Below are positions 8,689 to 16,928 of a stretch of 37,031 bases of DNA, one piece after another. The position numbers and the translations under genes are program-made. The DNA is from Opitutales bacterium (lineage in GTDB: Bacteria; Verrucomicrobiota; Verrucomicrobiia; Opitutales; Opitutaceae): NCBI GenBank assembly GCA_018700525.1, contig JABITN010000151.1:1-37031 (forward strand), written 5' to 3'. Within the stretch, counting starts at the first letter, position 1; each line of letters starts with the position of its first letter. The notes below the pieces were generated by a model. It made no database searches. It saw only the letters and a list, made by a program, of their open reading frames with translations, and was not told the DNA's origin.

Positions 8689-9810
8689 TCACTCATCGAG
8701 AAAAAGCCCTTTCAAAATCGCCAGCGACCGCTCTATTTCACCAAGTTCGATGTGCTCGTCCGTTTTATGCGCTTGGGCAATATCTCCCGGACCAAATACG
8801 ACCGTCGGAACCCCGACGCTCGAATAAGCCACTCCATTGGTCATGAACGCAACCTCGCGAAATCCTTCGGCTACACCATGTTTTCGAGCACTCGCCTCAA
8901 GGGCTTGCGGAAACCAATGTCCGTTTTCCGTATTCAAAGCTGGTCGCTCTAAGAAGCTGGATACGCTCACGCCCGATTCGGAATTAACGATAAAATCAAT
9001 ACCCTCCCGAACTGACTCAATTGCTTCGTGAACTCCCAAACGTCGATCCAGTTCGATGGAACAATTATCCGGTACAATATTGAACCCGATTCCACCGCCA
9101 ATTTTGCCGACATTCAAACTACCGCGTTCGATAAACGGCAACGATTCCTCCTGGCTCATCAATACGCCGCATCGATTCAGTTTCTCCGCGATTCGGGCTA
9201 TTTTGTATATTGCATTCTCGCCTAGCTCCGGAGTAGAGCCATGGGCCGCCTTCCCACTCGCCTCGATAGAATACCGGCACGCTCCCTTGTGTTTGGTCAC
9301 GACCTCGCTACGCGTAGGCTCTCCAGTTAGAGCCGCGCCAACATTCATCTCGTCGACCCATTCGGATAGCTTAAAAGCCCCCTGCTGCTGAGATTCTTCG
9401 TCTACCGTTGCCGCAAAAAGTAAAGCATGTTTCAGCTCGGATTCTCTTTCCGCCAAAGATTCTGCCAACAACAAGAAGGTCGTTAAGCTCGCCTTCGTAT
9501 CGCATGCCCCGCGACCATATAATCGACCGTCTTTTTCAACTGGCTCAAAAGGGGCTCCCATCGCCCAACCCTCAACGCCCACTGTATCCATATGAGCCTC
9601 GATCAGGATCGCCTGTTTGTCGACCGGGCCAATACGAGCCACAACATTGTTTCGCCCTGGAAACACTTCCTGCAAACGATAGGCGATTCCTCGCTCCGAT
9701 AGCCAATTCTCGACGAAACCCTGTACTTGAAGTTCCCCTGCTCCCCCATAAACCGGATTTACGCTAGGGATTCGGATCAACGACTTCAGCAATTCGATAC
9801 TCTCGCTCAT
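8689..9810 (-). CDS. M20 family metallo-deacylase, ArgE/DapE-like
   Basis: Cytoplasmic zinc amidohydrolase of the ArgE/DapE/CPG2 family, 373 residues from the ATG at 9810. The frame runs on to a TTG at 9873, but the added residues are not family-like. Metal ligands and catalytic residues are visible: H73 and D75 in EAHMDTVG, D104 in GRGACDTKA, and the Glu pair 138-139 in TVDEES. A later dimerisation-domain histidine is in KAAHGSTPE. ArgE removes acetyl from N-acetylornithine and DapE removes succinyl from N-succinyl-diaminopimelate. The exact substrate here cannot be told. An AEC-family transporter gene lies upstream on the same strand, separated by a 244-base gap containing inverted repeats. 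Confidence 0.88.
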   Translation of the reverse strand: MSESIELLKSLIRIPSVNPVYGGAGELQVQGFVENWLSERGIAYRLQEVFPGRNNVVARIGPVDKQAILIEAHMDTVGVEGWAMGAPFEPVEKDGRLYGRGACDTKASLTTFLLLAESLAERESELKHALLFAATVDEESQQQGAFKLSEWVDEMNVGAALTGEPTRSEVVTKHKGACRYSIEASGKAAHGSTPELGENAIYKIARIAEKLNRCGVLMSQEESLPFIERGSLNVGKIGGGIGFNIVPDNCSIELDRRLGVHEAIESVREGIDFIVNSESGVSVSSFLERPALNTENGHWFPQALEASARKHGVAEGFREVAFMTNGVAYSSVGVPTVVFGPGDIAQAHKTDEHIELGEIERSLAILKGLFLDE

Positions 9811-9934
9811 ATTAAGATGAATATCGTGAACCAAGCAGCGCTCGACGCAATAGTCTTCTCGAATCCACAGCAACCTGAATGGGACCTATTTCACAGTTCC
9901 CAAATAGCTCTTCTTAAACGAATAAAGGCAAATT

Positions 9935-9985
9935 GGTAGCGGCCGATCTTCGAGCGGCCATTCAATGAGCGTTATGGCCGCTACC
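9935..9985. repeat. Overlapping inverted repeats built on GCGGCC
   Basis: GGTAGCGGCC (9935-9944) is the exact reverse complement of GGCCGCTACC (9976-9985). A second copy, AGCGGCCA (9953-9960), is the exact reverse complement of TGGCCGCT (9975-9982). The right arm can therefore pair with either left element, giving two mutually exclusive hairpins. It lies between the AEC transporter gene and the M20 gene. It may be an extragenic palindromic element or a processing/attenuation site; no T-tract follows. Confidence 0.75.
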
Positions 9986-10054
9986 TTGATTCGTCATAGC
10001 CATTGACCAAAATTAGCATAGTTAGTGCAGTAAATCAGCCCACTGAACACATTG

Positions 10055-11032
10055 CTACGCCCCAACGAACCACACGCCGAAACGAATCCAAAGTGGAATC
10101 GTCAGCACTCCCACAACTGTAGTTGCCAAAGCAACCCGCGTCGCAACCATCGGTCTTCCACCGTAATGACGGGCCACCACGATAGTCATTACCGCCGCTG
10201 GCATTGCAGCCTGGACGACTAATACCCGCTTCAATTCCATAGAAATCGGAAGCGTTTTTGCGCATGCCAAAACAATCACCGGCAAAATAAGCATTCGTAC
10301 TGCCACCGATCCCAAACTCGATCGGACATCGAAAAGCAATTCCCCATCCCCCGCCAAATCTCGCAGGGTCATCCCGATTATCAATAATCCGATAGGTATC
10401 GAACAAACGGCTATTGTGGCAATTGTCTTGCTTATCGGTTCCGGAACATAGGCATCAGCCCCTACCAGGTTCAACGCCACCGCAACCACCAAGGTAATCG
10501 CGGTAGGGTTAGCCGCTTTCTTTAAACTCCGTTTCACCGACACACCCGAAACAATCGCCACTCCCAAAGTCCAAATAGCGAATTCAACCCCCGCATTGTG
10601 AACGAACAAAACCGCCAACTCGCTTTCGCCCCACATATCCTGAACTAGCGGTATGGGAATAAAACCGTAATTCGCAATTCCTACCGCAAAGCAAAACGTC
10701 CTCAATCCAGCCCCTTTTTGATAGCCCATTGCTCGAGCGACCAACCAAGCTACGCACATAGCCATCGCCGTCATCCCGAAGCCCACCAGAGGAGGGACGA
10801 TAATGCTAGACGCAGACCGAATCGTATCCGACCCGAGCACTACCGAAAGAATCAAACAAGGAAACAAAACGCGAATCAGCAGATTCATCAGGCTCCCATC
10901 AGCCTCGGGCTTAACCCAATTCCAAGAACGCAGCCCGAACCCGGCCAGTATTATCAAAAAGACGGGCGAAATCAAAATCAGCAGCTGCGCATATTCCGAC
11001 ATTCCGAATCGGAACTTCGCGCCTAGCCTCAT
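10055..11032 (-). CDS. AEC-family (auxin efflux carrier-like) transporter
   Basis: Inner-membrane permease of 325 residues with about ten hydrophobic segments in the bipartite five-plus-five layout of the AEC/Mem_trans family. Family-typical pieces include NLLIRVLFPCLIL near residue 45 and FCFAVGIANYGFIPIPLV in the middle. Another is the C-terminal-half VQAAMPAAVMTIVVARHYGG. Bacterial members move small carboxylates such as malate or malonate, or amino-acid derivatives; the substrate is not predictable here. A second ATG at 11002 (MSEYAQLL) gives a start closer to the first membrane segment and is equally plausible. It faces away from the acidic-protein gene starting at 11139. Confidence 0.9.
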   Translation of the reverse strand: MRLGAKFRFGMSEYAQLLILISPVFLIILAGFGLRSWNWVKPEADGSLMNLLIRVLFPCLILSVVLGSDTIRSASSIIVPPLVGFGMTAMAMCVAWLVARAMGYQKGAGLRTFCFAVGIANYGFIPIPLVQDMWGESELAVLFVHNAGVEFAIWTLGVAIVSGVSVKRSLKKAANPTAITLVVAVALNLVGADAYVPEPISKTIATIAVCSIPIGLLIIGMTLRDLAGDGELLFDVRSSLGSVAVRMLILPVIVLACAKTLPISMELKRVLVVQAAMPAAVMTIVVARHYGGRPMVATRVALATTVVGVLTIPLWIRFGVWFVGA

Positions 11033-11100
11033 TCCGTCAACTTGAAAATCCTACCGTCAATCGATTCTCTTCTGACTTGAATGAAATATTTTTCGCGTAG

Positions 11101-11106
11101 TTGACA
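11101..11106 (+). promoter_or_regulatory. Candidate -35 box (TTGACA)
   Basis: An exact TTGACA lies 32 bases before the start of the acidic-protein gene. The matching -10 is poor: TACTCT begins after an 18-base spacer. A promoter here is plausible but not proven. Confidence 0.3.
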
Positions 11107-11138
11107 GTGCTATTATCCCCTACCTACTCTTTTGATCA

Positions 11139-12278
11139 ATGGCTTGGAGGGTTGATAGATACGTCATCAAAGGCGAAATACAAAATCAAATCCCGGGCAA
11201 GGTCACCGGCTTAATTTGGCTTAAAGGTCTCAACAAACCACTCGAGCTCAAACTCGCCGGAAACTGCTACCGCGACCTTGCTGGTGCACGCCTTGTATTC
11301 GAAAACCCACACCCCGAAGAAGGTGACTACACCGGCTTGCATATTTTCCAACATGGACTTGTAGGCGACATCACCGCTTCGAAGAAAGTGAAGATCCTCG
11401 TCGATCCAGGCGTCCCCACCGACACGTTCACCCCAAGCGGCCTTCCCTACGTAATGGCCAATTGCCTCTACCTAGAATGGTTCAGCGAAACCAACGGTCG
11501 CGTCCTCATCGAAACCACCGATTTCAAATGGACCGTCACGCTCCCAAATTGGAATCTCTCGGAAAACGAAGAAAGCGAACAACGCCTAAAGAACCAGCAA
11601 GCTATGTTCGAATTCATGGAAAAACTGGTCAACGTTATCGAGCCAGATGACGAAGTCGACACCGACTCTAGCGAAATGGACGAATTCCAATGGGAAGCTT
11701 TTCTTCAAAAATCCGATGCCCGCAGCGATATGCTGATGGAACTATTCGAAAAATACGGCGACGATCCTAAATGCGAACTCCTCATCGCCGACGCAATGGG
11801 CTGGGAAGTCGAGAGCATTGAATACCTTGACGAAATTGCCCCCAACTGGGATAAAAACGTCGAGGAATTCGATGACGAAGAAAGCGACGATTCCGATAAA
11901 CGGTTCCCTAACCACCCGCTAATATCCATAATGATGGATATCAGTTCCCGCATATTCTTCGAGGCCGAATCCCGAAAGCTACTAAACGACGAAAGCAGCA
12001 ACCCGTGGAACCAGTTGCTTTGGCACTCCCAACTGACTGTGAGTAAGCTCGTCTCCGCGCTAGAAGATGTCGTCGAAGACGCAGAACCCGAACCCGGATT
12101 CGTCGTAGCCACTTTAAAGCGAGCCCTACATTTAATCCATCTCGCGATCGCGACTCTCGAAGCCGCCAGCCGACTCCAAGAAAAAAAAGAAGACTGGCAA
12201 ATCGAGGTTCGAAAAGAACTATTCACCCTGCGAGAATCCATCTTCGACCTTATGCAAATCTACCGCAGATCCGGCTAG
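11139..12278 (+). CDS. Acidic cytoplasmic protein of unknown function
   Basis: 379 residues with no signal peptide or membrane segment and strongly acidic. The N-terminal ~145 residues look beta-rich, with a VKILVDPGVPTDTFTPSGLPYV stretch near residue 87. The middle has acidic linkers (PDDEVDTDSSEMDE; EEFDDEESDDSD). The C-terminal ~110 residues are predicted to be all-alpha, with FFEAESRKLL and a long helix around KRALHLIHLAIATLEAASRLQEKK. I do not recognise a named family. The gene is single, flanked by a divergent transporter and a convergent dipeptidase. Codon use and strong domain structure argue that it is real. A long antisense open frame at 11705-12241 is its shadow. Confidence 0.8.
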   Translation: MAWRVDRYVIKGEIQNQIPGKVTGLIWLKGLNKPLELKLAGNCYRDLAGARLVFENPHPEEGDYTGLHIFQHGLVGDITASKKVKILVDPGVPTDTFTPSGLPYVMANCLYLEWFSETNGRVLIETTDFKWTVTLPNWNLSENEESEQRLKNQQAMFEFMEKLVNVIEPDDEVDTDSSEMDEFQWEAFLQKSDARSDMLMELFEKYGDDPKCELLIADAMGWEVESIEYLDEIAPNWDKNVEEFDDEESDDSDKRFPNHPLISIMMDISSRIFFEAESRKLLNDESSNPWNQLLWHSQLTVSKLVSALEDVVEDAEPEPGFVVATLKRALHLIHLAIATLEAASRLQEKKEDWQIEVRKELFTLRESIFDLMQIYRRSG

Positions 12279-12318
12279 GAAACGCACCGTCGCATCAAGT
12301 TTTTCTCAGCCGATCGGA

Positions 12319-13692
12319 TTACCCCTCGGCCAGGGCCAATATCACTTTCTTCGAAACTTGTATTCCTTTTTTGATGACAGATAAATTTAAGCTTTCATTG
12401 GGAGCATGCAAATTGTCCTCAGGCAAGAACAAGCCCACCATTACCGAATCCAATCCGAGCGTCTTTTTCATATCCGCAATAATTGGAATACTCCCTCCTT
12501 CTCTTAGGAATAGAGGTGGTTTGTCGAAAATGTCCCCGATTGCTCGCTCTGTGGCCTCAAATGCTTTCGCCAATCGGCGAGGTTGATCCTCAGGCGTATT
12601 CGGACGACCTGGAGGCACCACCAAATACGGCGAACCTTCATGCCCCATTTCAACCGTCGCCTTAATCCCAGCCGGAACTCTAGCCAAAATCGCTTCCTTC
12701 ACAAGAGCACCGACTTTAAAAGGATCTTGATTTCCGACCAATCGACAAGTCAGTTTCGCCATGGCCTTCGAAGGGACGATCGTCTTGCTCCCCTCTCCCT
12801 GATAACCGCCGCCCATCCCATTGAACTCTAGGGTCGGTAGATAGCGAATAGCCTCGAATGGATTGTAGTCGGGATGCGGATGCAAAGCATCGATTCCCAG
12901 AAAATCCCTGTAGCTGTCTTCGTCAGCTCCCAACGCAGCGAGCTCCTCGCGCTCCCAGTCCTCGACTTGAGCCACATCATCGTAAAAGCCCGGCACCGTT
13001 ACCCGGTTTTCCGAATCGTGCAACGACCCGCACACTTCGAACAATGCCTGCAAAGGATTGTACACAGCTCCTCCGTGCAAACCGGAATGCAAATCGCTTT
13101 TAGGACCTTCGAATTCCACCTCTAGAGCCACGATTCCACGTAACCCAACTGTCACGACCAGCTGATCCGCGCTCGGGCTCAGCGTATCCGATAGCAAAAC
13201 CAAATCCGCTTCCGACAGTTCCGCTTTCCGAGCTTCCAAAAACGGCAAAAGGCTTGGGCTGCCAATTTCTTCTTCACCCTCGATCAAAAATGTAATTCGC
13301 AAAGGCAAACTCGGATTCTCCTCCAATGCCTGCGCTACCGCTGCGATATGCGCCATTTGCGGGCCCTTATTATCCGCCGCGCCGCGCCCATATAACCGAC
13401 CGTCACGCTCGACAGGCTCAAAAGGATCCGAATCCCACAGCTCGATTGGATCCGCCGGTTGCACATCGTAGTGGCCGTATATAATAACATGCGGCCAACG
13501 CGCATCCCCTTCGCGCTTCGCCAAAACAATCGGATGCAAATCCGTATCCACGATTTCCACGTTTAGGCCCATTTCCCCAAACAAGCCTGCCAAAAAATCG
13601 CGCGAGCCATTCATTCCTTCCTTAAACGCCGAATCCGTCGACACGCTAGCATGCCGCAGATGTTCCTTCAGTTTTTCGATCGGATCGAACAT
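12319..13692 (-). CDS. M20 family dipeptidase
   Basis: Zinc-dependent dipeptidase/CPG2-like exopeptidase of 457 residues, with no signal peptide. Active-site motifs are intact: H74 and D76 in IYGHYDVQPAD, D107 in GRGAADNKG, and the catalytic Glu cluster 140-142 in EGEEEIGSPS. HSGLHGGAVYNP forms the lid/dimerisation domain. The architecture matches CNDP2-like and bacterial PepV/DapE-like dipeptidases that cleave short peptides in the cytoplasm. It is transcribed toward the acidic-protein gene, with 40 bases between the two stops. It is the second M20 enzyme in the window and only distantly similar to the one at 8689. Confidence 0.9.
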   Translation of the reverse strand: MFDPIEKLKEHLRHASVSTDSAFKEGMNGSRDFLAGLFGEMGLNVEIVDTDLHPIVLAKREGDARWPHVIIYGHYDVQPADPIELWDSDPFEPVERDGRLYGRGAADNKGPQMAHIAAVAQALEENPSLPLRITFLIEGEEEIGSPSLLPFLEARKAELSEADLVLLSDTLSPSADQLVVTVGLRGIVALEVEFEGPKSDLHSGLHGGAVYNPLQALFEVCGSLHDSENRVTVPGFYDDVAQVEDWEREELAALGADEDSYRDFLGIDALHPHPDYNPFEAIRYLPTLEFNGMGGGYQGEGSKTIVPSKAMAKLTCRLVGNQDPFKVGALVKEAILARVPAGIKATVEMGHEGSPYLVVPPGRPNTPEDQPRRLAKAFEATERAIGDIFDKPPLFLREGGSIPIIADMKKTLGLDSVMVGLFLPEDNLHAPNESLNLSVIKKGIQVSKKVILALAEG

Positions 13693-13844
13693 TCTTCAAA
13701 CCAAAGCGAAACCATCCACCTTTGGCAATTTCCAAACCAACTAGGCTAAATTTATCTCTAAGCGACAACTCAGTCTAGCGCTGTAAACGCCCTCAGCTAC
13801 CCCTACCGAGCTACGCGATAGACGCACGTGGATTTCACAAGAAC

Positions 13845-14720
13845 CTACCTTCCAAAGCCCTTCTTTAGCCGACGCCTTAACAGATCGTCCTTATGGGCGG
13901 TGTAAATCCACTCATTATCCGGGCTGATTCGAGCGTAATTGCACCGAGGCCGTCCGCCCGGCGATCGGACGACTATTAAAGATCGATTTGCCGATTCTTC
14001 GCCAGCAGGAGGAGCAACTTGCAACCCCAGGGCCGTCCCGATGAGCACCCGTCCATCTCGAAGGACCTGCAGTCCATCCAAACGACCTAGTCCATCCGAA
14101 GGCACCCCTAATTTATAAGCAGGTCGGCTTTGCCCCGAAATTCGTCCATCATTACTCACAACGAAGCCATGCACCGTACCCGAATCGAACTCCGCAACTA
14201 GCAATATCCTTTGATCCAAGGACAATCCGATTCCATTTGGCTTCCAATCAAGACTAACCGCCAAAGTACGTTTCTTAGATTTCGCATCTATCCGCCACAC
14301 CGATTTATTACCCGGATCCGTAAAGAAAATCGTTCCATCATCGAGGATCGCAATATCGTTCGAACGCGTACCCTTGCCCAATGTTTCCTTTTCCCATGTA
14401 TTCGGATTCCAAACATTTATGCCGTCATCTTCGCTCGAACACCCATAGAGCTTCCCATCCGGTCCAAACGCAATCCCGTTAGCCCTTCCCGTCTTTCCGT
14501 CGATCAACGTCTTAATCCCTGAATGTTTATCAATCTTGAATAACAACTGGCGAGGAACATCCGTAAAATAGAAATGCCCTTCGCGATCCCAGGCCATTCC
14601 TTCCGCAAATTGATGCCCTGAAGAAACCACTTCCCACTCGGATTCAGGGGCAAAAATATGGTCGGCAGCAAGAATAAGTGCCGGTAACCAGAAAACGAAA
14701 GCAGCAAAGAAAAACTTCAT
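13845..14720 (-). CDS. Exported SMP-30/gluconolactonase-like beta-propeller protein
   Basis: 291 residues with a signal peptide (MKFFFAAFVFWLPALILAA). The six-bladed SMP-30/LRE propeller signatures follow: AEGMAWDREGHFYFTD, NGIAFGPDGKLYG and DIAILDDGTIFFTDPGN. WKPNGIGLS and PSDGLGRLDG come next. The conserved Glu (FAEG), Asn (PNGIGLS) and Asp (RLDG) that bind the divalent metal in gluconolactonases are present, so a periplasmic sugar-lactone hydrolase is likely. The C-terminal blade deviates from the usual pattern, ending in a basic tail (LLRRRLKKGFGR). It is divergent from the rhodanese gene, with a 163-base shared upstream region. Confidence 0.87.
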   Translation of the reverse strand: MKFFFAAFVFWLPALILAADHIFAPESEWEVVSSGHQFAEGMAWDREGHFYFTDVPRQLLFKIDKHSGIKTLIDGKTGRANGIAFGPDGKLYGCSSEDDGINVWNPNTWEKETLGKGTRSNDIAILDDGTIFFTDPGNKSVWRIDAKSKKRTLAVSLDWKPNGIGLSLDQRILLVAEFDSGTVHGFVVSNDGRISGQSRPAYKLGVPSDGLGRLDGLQVLRDGRVLIGTALGLQVAPPAGEESANRSLIVVRSPGGRPRCNYARISPDNEWIYTAHKDDLLRRRLKKGFGR

Positions 14721-14883
14721 ACTTCAATTATAAATCCGCGTGCTACCAAATTGGCAATACGAGAGATGCCGCCGATAAGAAACATACTGCAACAAGCGAA
14801 CACTCGCATTTTCATCTTGAATAAATCACTTTCTTACATTCCTCCCCCAGTACCCAATCATTGCTCTCCTGACCCTCTCCGAC

Positions 14884-15207
14884 ATGTTCTGGAGCCGAAT
14901 AACGCAAATAACCGCCCAAGACGTCAAAGCCCTGATCGATCAAGAAGACGTCCTCGTCATCGATGTCCGACAACCGAAAGACTGCGAACTCTCTCACATC
15001 GACGGCGTGATTTTCGGCGACAAGGAAAGCATCCACCAGCAGATCGAACCAACCAGGCAGTCGTCGCCCATCATATGCTACTGCTACACGGGATTCTCGA
15101 GTAAGACCGCTTGCCCAAACCTTACCAATGCTGGGTTCTCTCGCGTATTGAACCTAAAAGATGGATACGCCGCTTGGCAAAAAGCTTTCCCCACGAAGAA
15201 AGACTAG
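14884..15207 (+). CDS. Rhodanese-domain sulfurtransferase (GlpE-like)
   Basis: Single-domain rhodanese of 107 residues, a cytoplasmic sulfur carrier/transferase. VLVIDVRQPKDCELSHIDG is the conserved first half. The active-site loop C-Y-T-G-F-S-S has the persulfide-forming Cys67, and the C-terminal LKDGYAAWQKAFP is diagnostic of GlpE/PspE-type rhodaneses. Physiological acceptors are unknown. Its TAG stop overlaps the recJ TAG stop from the other strand: both are read from the same palindromic CTAG at 15204-15207. Confidence 0.92.
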   Translation: MFWSRITQITAQDVKALIDQEDVLVIDVRQPKDCELSHIDGVIFGDKESIHQQIEPTRQSSPIICYCYTGFSSKTACPNLTNAGFSRVLNLKDGYAAWQKAFPTKKD

Positions 15208-16919
15208 CTCGCCTTCCACTCAACCAAATCGATTTGCAATACTTTCTGCCGACCGAAAGAGTTCCATGCCAAGCGATAAGCGATATCGACTGGCGTATTC
15301 AAATCCGGTATGCGATCGGCCATTTTCCACGCAACGCCCTGAATAAGACGTCCCTTGCGGTCCTCCAAGGCGAACCTAAAATGGACATCCTTAAACACCT
15401 TTGGTCGCTGGCGAAAAACGATCTGCTTCGATCCGAAAATCGGCTCGCGATTTGCCTGCCCAAATGGCTGCAGCAAATCAATTTCGTCCATTAGATCCGA
15501 ATTAATATCCTCAAGCTTGAGAAAAGTCGAAATCTCGATCGTTTTTTCCCAAACATGAGACTCCATAAACGCCTTCACCCCTTGATCGAAATGCTGACGT
15601 AAACGTTCTACCTTCTCTTTGTCGATCGAAACGCCCACCGCCATAGGGTGCCCGCCCCAGGACTCCATCTCATCCGAAAAATTATTGAGAACGTCTACCA
15701 AATTCACGCCATCAATGCTGCGTCCCGAACCCTTGGCCAATTTCCCCTCGCGACCAAGTACGATACAAGGTCGACCATAAGCCCGTGAAACGCGACTCGC
15801 CACGATGCCAACCACTCCCGGGTGCCAATCATCTCCGTAAACGACAAGCCCTGAGTTATTCGACTGGCCCGCCTCAACTTGGGCCATCGCTTCCTGGGCA
15901 ATCTTCTTTTCGATTTCCTGACGCTCGCGATTGAACGAATCGAGCTTGAGCGAAAGCTCCATACTATAAGAGGCATCGTCGCTCAACAACAGCTCGACCG
16001 CCAAAGCGGCGTCAGCAAGACGGCCACTTGCATTAATCCGCGGAGCAATTTTAAAAGAAATATCGACTGGTTTCACTCCGTGGCTCGCATTCATGCCCGC
16101 GACAGACATCAGGCTCTTCAGCCCCATCCGCTTTGTCTTGCCCAAAGCATTTAGCCCGATGCGTGTAAGGGTTCGGTTCTCATGAATGAGCGGCACCAAA
16201 TCCGCGATCGTCCCCATCGAAACGAGATCCAAATACTCGCGTAAAACGATATCGAAAGCCCGCTGATCCTTCTGCTCGCGACGAAGCTTTACGATTCCAT
16301 ACGCCAGCTTGAAGACCAATCCAACCGTACAGAACCTTAAAGCCTCGTTTCCCTCGTCACAGTGCACATGAGGGTTAACCAACACGACCTCTTCGGGCAA
16401 GGATTGCTTGGATTGGTGGTGGTCCACGATAACCAAATCGCAACCCTGAGACAAAATATATTCCGCTTCCTCGAACGAATTTGTTCCGCAATCCAAAGCG
16501 ATGAACAAGTCAGCCGCTTCGCCGCAATCCATCGCTCGCTCGGCCGCTCGTCTCGACAAACCATATCCCTCGTCCAAGCGAAGCGGGACGATGAATTTCG
16601 GGAAATTTCCAAAACGTTGAAGAATGTCTACAAGTAGCGTTGTACTCGTAACTCCATCCACATCGTAATCGCCACAAATAACAATCCGCTGACCATCATC
16701 GATCGCTTGGCAAATACGATTAGCGGCCTTCCTCAGGTTCGGGATTTCAAACGGGCAGGCAACATCGCTTAAACGAGGATTCAAAAACCGCCGCACCTCT
16801 TCGACATCAATGAAGCCGAGCCGAGCAACCAGCTCGGCAATGGCTCCACTAACCTGAAGTTCTTTGCCTAAAGTCTCTACGAGAGTCGCCGGTGGCTGAC
16901 TATATTCCCAAGCGCTCAA
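15204..16919 (-). CDS. recJ: Single-stranded-DNA-specific exonuclease RecJ
   Basis: 571 residues, the normal size for RecJ, the 5'-3' ssDNA exonuclease of recombination and mismatch repair. DHH-family motifs are in order: CGDYDVDGVTST (residues 82-93), ALDCGTNS (141-148), VIVDHHQS (163-170). The DHHA1 portion has RINASGRLADA and, later, the GxxGxx-type KGSGRSIDGVN and WGGHPMAVGVS. A C-terminal OB-like domain follows. It starts 9 bases after the secDF stop, so it is co-transcribed with it. It converges on the rhodanese gene with a 4-base overlap of stops. Confidence 0.96.
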   Translation of the reverse strand: MSAWEYSQPPATLVETLGKELQVSGAIAELVARLGFIDVEEVRRFLNPRLSDVACPFEIPNLRKAANRICQAIDDGQRIVICGDYDVDGVTSTTLLVDILQRFGNFPKFIVPLRLDEGYGLSRRAAERAMDCGEAADLFIALDCGTNSFEEAEYILSQGCDLVIVDHHQSKQSLPEEVVLVNPHVHCDEGNEALRFCTVGLVFKLAYGIVKLRREQKDQRAFDIVLREYLDLVSMGTIADLVPLIHENRTLTRIGLNALGKTKRMGLKSLMSVAGMNASHGVKPVDISFKIAPRINASGRLADAALAVELLLSDDASYSMELSLKLDSFNRERQEIEKKIAQEAMAQVEAGQSNNSGLVVYGDDWHPGVVGIVASRVSRAYGRPCIVLGREGKLAKGSGRSIDGVNLVDVLNNFSDEMESWGGHPMAVGVSIDKEKVERLRQHFDQGVKAFMESHVWEKTIEISTFLKLEDINSDLMDEIDLLQPFGQANREPIFGSKQIVFRQRPKVFKDVHFRFALEDRKGRLIQGVAWKMADRIPDLNTPVDIAYRLAWNSFGRQKVLQIDLVEWKAS

Positions 16920-16928
16920 AACAGGAGG

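Noticed and set aside
11705-12241. 178-residue Ser-rich minus-strand open frame
   Set aside because: It is antisense to the Glu/Asp-rich acidic gene; the Ser richness is the complement of GAA/GAC-type codons.
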